Assembly (NCBI GenBank): GCA_003993805.1
Contig: RSEF01000001.1
Coordinates: 189,888,493 to 189,952,492, forward strand
Source of the DNA: Himantopus leucocephalus
Lineage: Eukaryota; Chordata; Aves; Charadriiformes; Recurvirostridae
Direction of reading: 5' to 3'
DNA length: 64,000 nucleotides
Shown here piece by piece: positions 1 to 64,000 of this stretch. The position numbers were made by a program, and so were the translations under genes. Each line of letters starts with the position of its first letter. The stretch's first letter is position 1. The notes under the pieces are model-generated. The model ran no database searches. It had not been told where the DNA came from and was given only the letters and a program-made list of their open reading frames with translations.

Positions 1-1869
1 GTTAAAAAACCAGGGTGAAACTACTCAAGTGCATTACAAGACATGGAATTTGTTTTGGTCTTTAGCAATTCTTCTAGACTTTTCAGGCTGTGATCAGGAA
101 GGAGGTTCCAAGGCTTAGCTGTAGCTCTATTGTAGACGATCATGGCTTCACTTGCTACACTAGTCAACTTGTCAACCACTGCTACAATCAGAAACTTTAG
201 CAGTCTTTACCACGAAGACTGTCTCCAATTGAAATAGGCTATATCTTAATAGCTTCATGGACACAGGTCTGCTTGGGGGTGGCTGTGGAAGCATCTTAAC
301 GCAACTAACTTAGTGCCTGATGAAATTACTGCCTTGGTTTTTTTGCATTAATTGAGGCCAGGCCAGAGTTACAGAAGAAAGGAGAGGTGTAGCATAAATA
401 GGTCACTCCTGCCACCTCCCTGTAGGTCAATGGAATAGGTGGTGCTGAAAATAGGAAATATCCTAGTCTCAGCCTAGGATATTTGAGATAAGGTCTCAGA
501 TTTGAGACCTGAGATGAGGTCTGGAGCAAAGGAGATATGAGGCTCTCCAACCTCAGAGCCACCCCCACAAGATGACTTGATGTGGATTGTCCACAAACTG
601 ATGCCACCAAGCAGGACTAATAAGAAAGGGGAAGCTATGTCCTGGGATGTCACATTTGCTAAAGGAGGAAAGAAGTTAAGGGATGGGAGAGTGGAACAAG
701 AATGACTATAACTGACTGTCAAAGTGGATTAAATAATTTGAGATGACAAATTAGGTCAAATTGCACAGAGGAAGAAAAAAAGCAAGATAGTGATGAAGAA
801 AACGAGTGAAAAAAATAGTGTGAAAGAAAGAGTGGAGCTAGGCCAGCTGATATATTTTAAAGTCTAAACATTGAAATGTGAAGCACTGACTCCATGACAT
901 AGAAATGCTGTTCACATTTATATATTATAGCACATTTCCTCTGGGAAGACTTAACAGACCTGTTCAGTTTGATGCCTTTTCTAACTCAAGTTACTGAAGA
1001 GACACCAAATCTTTTCAGATTAGTTTTAAAAAAAAAAAAGGAAAAAAGCAAAACACCTTTCCTTGACATCTGTTGTTCTCCATTATTTTTGTTATCCTTC
1101 CCATCCTACCCTACTCGCTCTCTGCAACAGGATTGCCAAACATCTATTATCCCAAGCAGTTCACACCTGCAATGACAGCTCTGAAGAAAACTCAGCAGTT
1201 TACACCTCCAGCAGTTCTAAGAGAAAAACCAAACCACCCACTGGGTGACAAAAGTATCAATTTCTAAGTTTTCAGAATTCTCGAGCCTTCCTACAATTCT
1301 TAGTCCAGAAATCAAAACTATTCATCTACTTTCTCAAGGAATAAACTGCTGAAGCGATACCCCAGGTACATTTGCTCAAGTCTGATTTAAAGTGTCAAGC
1401 TAAACAGATAGCGGAGGACTGACAGAAGCCTGACCGTTCCATTTACAGCACCACAGCCTTCTTTTGAAGGCCTGAATTAAATCTCTAGCAAACAGGCAGA
1501 AGACCACCATACCACTTAATGTCTTCACAGGCTGATAAGTGCTTCTAGGGTACCACTGAGGCAAAACAATCCCGTTACAGTCAGCTACCTCTCTCTGCTT
1601 GAGATGTCTCTGAGCAAGTTGTTCCACAGCAAGTGGCACGGTGAATACGCAAGACAAAAACACCTTGCCATATTTCTCAGGGTAGTATGTTACTATATAG
1701 AGTGTAGTACATGTCTCAATGTGCTAAATTCATGATGTTCTTATTTTTCTTAACTACTTACAGAGTTCACATTAAACCAGTGAATGTTGCAACTGAATGG
1801 AAAAAAGCCTAATTAAATGTGATCAGCTGAAGTTGGATGTCGATAAATACGCAAGAATTCCAAACCAAA
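1..1869. other. Sequence downstream of NAA16, no gene seen
   Basis: This is the flank past the distal poly(A) signal of the minus-strand gene. Open frames here are short (under about 95 codons), overlap on both strands and show no family resemblance. No CR1 tail, LTR or RNA gene was recognised. From memory of mammalian synteny the next gene in this direction would be RGCC, but nothing of it is visible. Confidence 0.6.
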
Positions 1870-1889
1870 GGCAAGTGTGTACAAAATAA

Positions 1890-1895
1890 TTTATT
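1890..1895 (-). promoter_or_regulatory. Distal poly(A) signal AATAAA
   Basis: The + strand reads TTTATT, so the minus strand reads AATAAA, about 1.55 kb past the stop codon. T/GT-rich sequence follows on the minus strand. Cleavage would be expected near 1865-1880. Confidence 0.55.
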
Positions 1896-1995
1896 ACAGC
1901 ATAACATATGTTGGCAATATTTTACAGTGAATTTTCCATTCAACAATTTTGAATCTAAACAGATGACACACAAAGGAGAGTTTTAATTAGAACCG

Positions 1996-2001
1996 TTTAT
2001 T
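1996..2001 (-). promoter_or_regulatory. Additional poly(A) hexamer AATAAA
   Basis: A second minus-strand AATAAA about 100 nt upstream of the distal one. It may be an alternative or auxiliary signal, and usage cannot be judged from sequence. Confidence 0.35.
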
Positions 2002-3056
2002 TGTCTTAATAAAATCCCCTCTTCATGAACTTATATTTGCCTTTGAGGGGCTAGTTAATATTACTGAAATTATTTACATTGCAGTGAAATAAAAACAAAC
2101 CAAGATTGAATGATTCCATTACAGTTTCCAGAAAACAGATTTTCTGTACAAGCCACAGTATAGTTATGTTTTGATAGCAGTTCTTATAGAATGTAAAGCT
2201 GTCATATGTAGCCATTTTGTCCAGCAATACTATGCTTTAAATAGGTATATTAGATTCAGACTTCCATTTTGATGTGTTGTATATTTAATAGCTAATGCAC
2301 CAGAACACAAAGTAAGAAAAAGGTTCATTGTGATTTGTAGTGAGCCTCTTTGTGCTCCCTTTAGTAGTTTTTAAATGTAAAACATACTCCTTACATACTA
2401 TTTGCTTTGTAGCACCTAAAGCAATAGTATTTAGTTATGAGAAGTATCGGAGTATTGGCCATAAGTGGACAACTAAGACTTTTAATGGAAGTAATACAGT
2501 AAATTTACCAGTAAATTTTTTATTATGTAGAGAAGAACTGTATTCCCCATTACTGTACCTTATGCATTTGCCCAAAATTGGAGCAGCTTTTTCAACTTAA
2601 GTGTCAACAGGTGACCAGATGGGGAGAAACCAGAAGGAAGAGGAGGAAGGGGAAGATGGAACGAAGGACAGTATCAAATTCATTATGTTTTCACAGGGAA
2701 TTGCTTCAGGATACTCAAACTTAAAAATGTTAAGCTGACCATGAACTTAAGGAGACAATAGCTATGGAACACAAGGTAGATAGAATAGTTTTCAAAAAGC
2801 CTTAGTTTTTTTTACACAAACCAAATCTTCATATCCATCAACACTGGTTCCATATAAGACACACACCTGACAAAAACATGCAAACCCCAATGCTTTCATT
2901 GTCACTGTGCTTCAAAAGAAACCAAACTGACCAAAGATNAAAAAAAAAAAACCAAACCCAAACAAACCCAGAAAAAACCTAAAGAACAGTAAAAGACGAA
3001 GAGGACAATTCAAGCAGCACTTCAGTCTTAATCAGCTAAAAATGCTCAAATGATAA

Positions 3057-3062
3057 TTTATT
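3057..3062 (-). promoter_or_regulatory. Proximal poly(A) signal AATAAA
   Basis: The + strand TTTATT gives minus-strand AATAAA about 380 nt past the stop codon, the first canonical hexamer after the TGA. A T/G-rich stretch lies further downstream on the minus strand (about 2940-2985), which is rather far for a typical downstream element. If used it would give a short 3' UTR. Confidence 0.45.
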
Positions 3063-3441
3063 AACAAGATATGATCACATTTATCTGTATATGTAACAAC
3101 ACTTATGTGAAAGCAGTCTTTAACATCCATAATTTTTGTAAGGGAGGGCTGATGGATTATTAAAAGACTTAAAACTGTACAAGTATAAACATGAAAAATG
3201 CTAATTAAGGATAATGTTTACATAAATATTGGCAGTTTTTGTTGGGAGAAAAAAATAGCTAATAGCATACTCCATTTCATTTAACTATCCAAATATTTTG
3301 TTTCATACCTGTTAAAGATATTAAAATACAACCTGGAAAAGTAACCCTGATCCATATCCAGCCAGCATGTAATGAGAGTCAGAGTTTTGTATATGTGTGT
3401 GCATGTAGGTATAACACACACGTGGGCTCACGCATACTACT

Positions 3442-61107
<57,666 letters not shown>

Positions 61108-62367
61108 CTGGAAAAAAGGTGGAATACAATCACTGCAATGCATTTAAAAACAGAGTACTTTAACATACTAGTATAAGTGCAGTAGTTCCTTCAGTAAGGT
61201 ATGGTAATCAGATCACTAACAAGCTCTAGTTGAATATGACTATTCATATTACATTGCCTTTTTTCAGCATTCAGAACAGCATCTGCCTTCATTCACATGC
61301 AGCCAATGCTCTACCTCATGATCTCCCTTTTATAAAAGGGATAGTAATTCCTTTTCAACAGAAATAGCAAAGGCAAGTAGGAGTGTCTACTCCGATTCAG
61401 AAATTCTTTTGAGACGAGACAGTGTTAAAGAGTCTAGATACTCCATTAAAGATCCCATTTCCCTGGCCTAGTGACCTCCCAGAATAAGAAATCTCAGACA
61501 GAAGATTTTCCTTGTTGCCAACATAGACTTTTGGGAGGAAGAGAGAAACCATGAAGTAGGATAGAACTATTGTAACCTCAAAAGTCTATACATAATGATC
61601 CAGGGCAGGAAAATTTACCTGTGAATTAAAAAAATCTAATGGCTAGCTGGAATAGTACAGCTAAGGGCTACTTTTATTCAGGGTACCATTTACCTAATCA
61701 CTAGGTAAACTGGCAAACAATGCAGTTCAAGTGTGGGAACACAAGCCAAAAAACCTAAAACATGCGAACCTGGGTCCCTTTTATTCTTTGGAAAGACACT
61801 ACTTGATGTTAATAAGTCAGTAAGATCTTAGTAATCTAAATCAATTACTGATCACTACAGTTGATCACTTTAAAACAAGTTTATGTAAGCCAGTTAAAGG
61901 CATGCTTGTATAAGTAAGCATAAAAGTGATTTTAGTTCATTTCAGTTTCTTAACTTGAAGGAAACAAAACCCAACAGGCTTATTTGGCACCATTTTCACT
62001 TAATAAGGTATATTGCCCTGCTGTAATTTAGACAGCTATCCTCTGGAGAAACTATGTCATTTCAGTTATGTGCTTGAGCACTTTAACTGATCACTCCATC
62101 AATCTTCCAGGACAGAGGTAAAATTCTATGTTAAATTAATGCAGAGTGTAGTAACTCCTTTGCAGACATAATACATCATCACATTGCTTCCCAGGGTACA
62201 AGCACTACAGAAACATGCATATGCTCACTTTTGTGTAATTGGCTAAGGTGCCAAAACAAGGGTCCTCCTCCAGCCTGTGGGAAAGGGCTTAACTGCAGGC
62301 AATTTTTAAATCTGTGTTGCCTGAAACTTAAGACACTTGCACTTAACCGTGATTAAGTGGAGACTAA

Positions 62368-62510
62368 ATCATAGAATAATTTAGGTCAGCAGGAGCCTTT
62401 GGAGGTCACCTAAATCACCCCTGAAAACAAAGGAGAGCTAACCTTAATATTAGATGAGGTTGCTCTGCCTGGCTGACTTCTGGCAGGATGGCCAGGGAGT
62501 TCCCATCGGA
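62368..62510 (-). mobile_element. Degraded CR1 LINE 3' fragment
   Basis: The + strand reads AATCATAGAATAATTTAGGTC, then GGAGGTCACC, followed by a diverged GAGCTAACCTTAATATTAGA and GATGAGGTTGCTC. This is the order expected for a reverse-complemented CR1 3' end. The far edge is uncertain because of divergence. Confidence 0.65.
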
Positions 62511-63164
62511 GGCCAATAGTTATACTATGGCAATTAACATTTAAAATTCTCAAAGCTTTTTGTTGCTGTTGTTTAAACTGAGAACTAGTTTCCACATCTT
62601 CATCTGAAATAACCCAGGTTGCAGCAAAACTTGGAGTCCCCTCCAGGGGACGGTTGAATTCTCCCATTCATCTGTTTTTTCTTTTTTCTTTCTTAACATA
62701 AGACACTTAGTATCATTTTTAAAGAATCACAAGAAAATTCTTTAAGTATGTTTTATAAGTTGATTCAGGAATGCCTAAAAAAGAATAGTGAACATTCATC
62801 CACAATTCTACAACTCTTGCAATGTTGACTGAAACTCCAAATATATAACAATGCTTAACCATAGAACAGAAGCTATTTGAGTCAAGTGTGAACTTAAAAT
62901 AGATTAACTACTTGATGAAATGGTATCTACTATCCTTGTTCTGACATTTTTATCTTATAGAGTTCAGTTTCAGGCCTAGAATAAGAACTGAACTTAGATA
63001 ATTATAGAAAAAGATTTTTGGAGGACAAACAAGATCCCATTTTCCAAAGGCCAACAGATGGGTGGAAGAGAGAAGTTAACGCTCTCCACCGAGAAAGAAG
63101 CATGAGTTCAACATTCACAGTTGTCTGGCTTGCTGATGAGACAACCAGCGTACTTGTCAATCAG

Positions 63165-63210
63165 AAACAGAATGGTTTAGGTTGGAAGGGACCTTATAAA
63201 CAGGTTAGCT
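63165..63210 (-). mobile_element. Very short CR1 3' fragment
   Basis: The + strand ACAGAATGGTTTAGGTTGGA then AGGGACCTTATAAA is the reverse complement of the extreme CR1 3' end. Less than 50 bp remains. Confidence 0.7.
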
Positions 63211-64000
63211 CAAAATAAGACACAAACCACACCATTTCTTGCCCAGCTGCTAGTTGCTAGACAAAAGAGGGGCTCACAACAGAAACATAATGAATCAGTA
63301 GGAAATGCAACTCCATGCAATTCCACCGCTTATGGGACAAGCTTTGCTGGTTAGTCAAAGGCAACTCTCAGCCCCACTCCCTCCAAATATTTACAAATGC
63401 ATGTAAGTTATGTATTCATACATTGGCTTAATTGAATACCAACATAAGATAAAAGGACTTCGCTGACCAAAGCAAATTATTTGACTCTCATCAACATATA
63501 TAGATACACTGAAAGGCTCACAGATTTAGTTACATGGACAAGCCTGGGGCTTTAAAGCATCATGAATGGACTGCTTTTAAACTTCTCCCTGTCCAAAAAC
63601 TGAATGAGCACACCATGCTCCACCTGTAACTTATTTACAGGAAACCAGAGTTTGATGCCATATGATACCATCTCATTTTGTAGTACAGATGGGAATTTCA
63701 CAGTTGAGAACCCTGATGTCTCCATATGCATTCCCAAGTTTTGTACTAATCAGGACAAATATAGCTGAAATGCATATATTAGTGTCTGTCCCACTGCATG
63801 AAGTCTTTGGTATATTAGAAGCTCAAGCTAATATGCTAGGTTGGTTTCTTTTTTTTTTTTTAAATAAAAACAGCCTTATCTGTTGTGCTTAATGTGAGGC
63901 TCCCCATGACCCTTTTATGGCAATAATTTCCTGCTAAAACTAAAGCCAAATCACGAATGTTTGCATGCCTAAAATCTCAAAGGGAGATTTTGGCAATACC

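Larger units (their letters stand above)
1870..3441 (-). other. NAA16 3' untranslated region (long form)
   Basis: The stretch runs from the TGA of exon 20 to the most distal credible poly(A) signal. It is AT-rich, has no long open frame on the minus strand and contains several minus-strand AATAAA hexamers (+ strand TTTATT). The lower boundary is inferred from the last hexamer at 1890-1895, which is followed on the minus strand by TTTTGTACAC, a plausible GU-rich downstream element. A shorter transcript could end near 3035. An undetermined base (N) at 2939 sits beside a run of A in this region. Confidence 0.65.
61108..64000 (-). other. NAA16 intron 1 (partial)
   Basis: At least 2.9 kb from the acceptor of exon 2 to the window edge. 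It holds two CR1 fragments (62368 to about 62510 and about 63165-63210). There is no CpG-rich promoter and no sequence resembling exon 1, so the transcription start is beyond the window. Confidence 0.8.

Noticed and set aside
62410..62667. 85-codon minus-strand open frame beginning MGEFNRPLEG that looks rather protein-like
   Set aside because: Its C-terminal half overlaps a degraded CR1 fragment, an in-frame stop precedes the Met, and the sequence upstream on the minus strand is purine-rich, so it makes a poor splice acceptor. No family was recognised.

Overview
This window is a piece of vertebrate nuclear DNA, almost certainly from a bird. It is AT-rich and intron-dominated, carries spliced exons with canonical GT-AG junctions, and is peppered with CR1 LINE fragments, several still ending in the avian-type tail TCTATGATTCTAT. 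The species cannot be named from the sequence alone. No bacterial, phage or CRISPR feature is present.

One protein-coding gene fills the window on the minus strand: NAA16, the auxiliary (ribosome-anchoring, TPR-scaffold) subunit of the NatA N-terminal acetyltransferase and paralogue of NAA15. Nineteen consecutive coding exons were placed base by base, from exon 2 (61023-61107) to the terminal exon 20 (3442-3642). All junctions are GT-AG, every splice phase matches its neighbour, and together the exons give 2,544 nt (847 codons plus stop). Adding the roughly 18 residues expected from exon 1 gives about 865 aa, against about 864 for human NAA16 as I recall it. Exon 1, the start codon and the promoter lie beyond base 64000. 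The encoded protein is a string of TPR helices (exons 2-14), a lysine/glutamate-rich segment resembling a nuclear localisation signal (exon 15), and a C-terminal helical region ending in Asn-Glu-Ile.

Layout by coordinate: 1 to about 1870 is sequence downstream of the gene with no recognised feature. About 1870-3441 is the 3' UTR with at least two poly(A) signals. Exons 20-10 are packed into 3442-14843. A single 24.8 kb intron (intron 9, 14844-39692) holds CR1 copies and a 144-bp tandem duplication joined at an N. Exons 9-2 are spread over 39693-61107. The rest of the window is intron 1. Intron 6 contains a probable solo LTR of an endogenous retrovirus. Intron 8 contains an ancient CR1/L3-like remnant.

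I found no convincing undescribed system. Most non-exonic open frames are short, overlap on both strands and lack coding character. The observations worth following up are structural: the outsized intron 9, the duplication with an N at its junction, several perfect palindromes or hairpins (including one that appears to have been perfected inside a CR1 copy), and the choice between alternative poly(A) signals.
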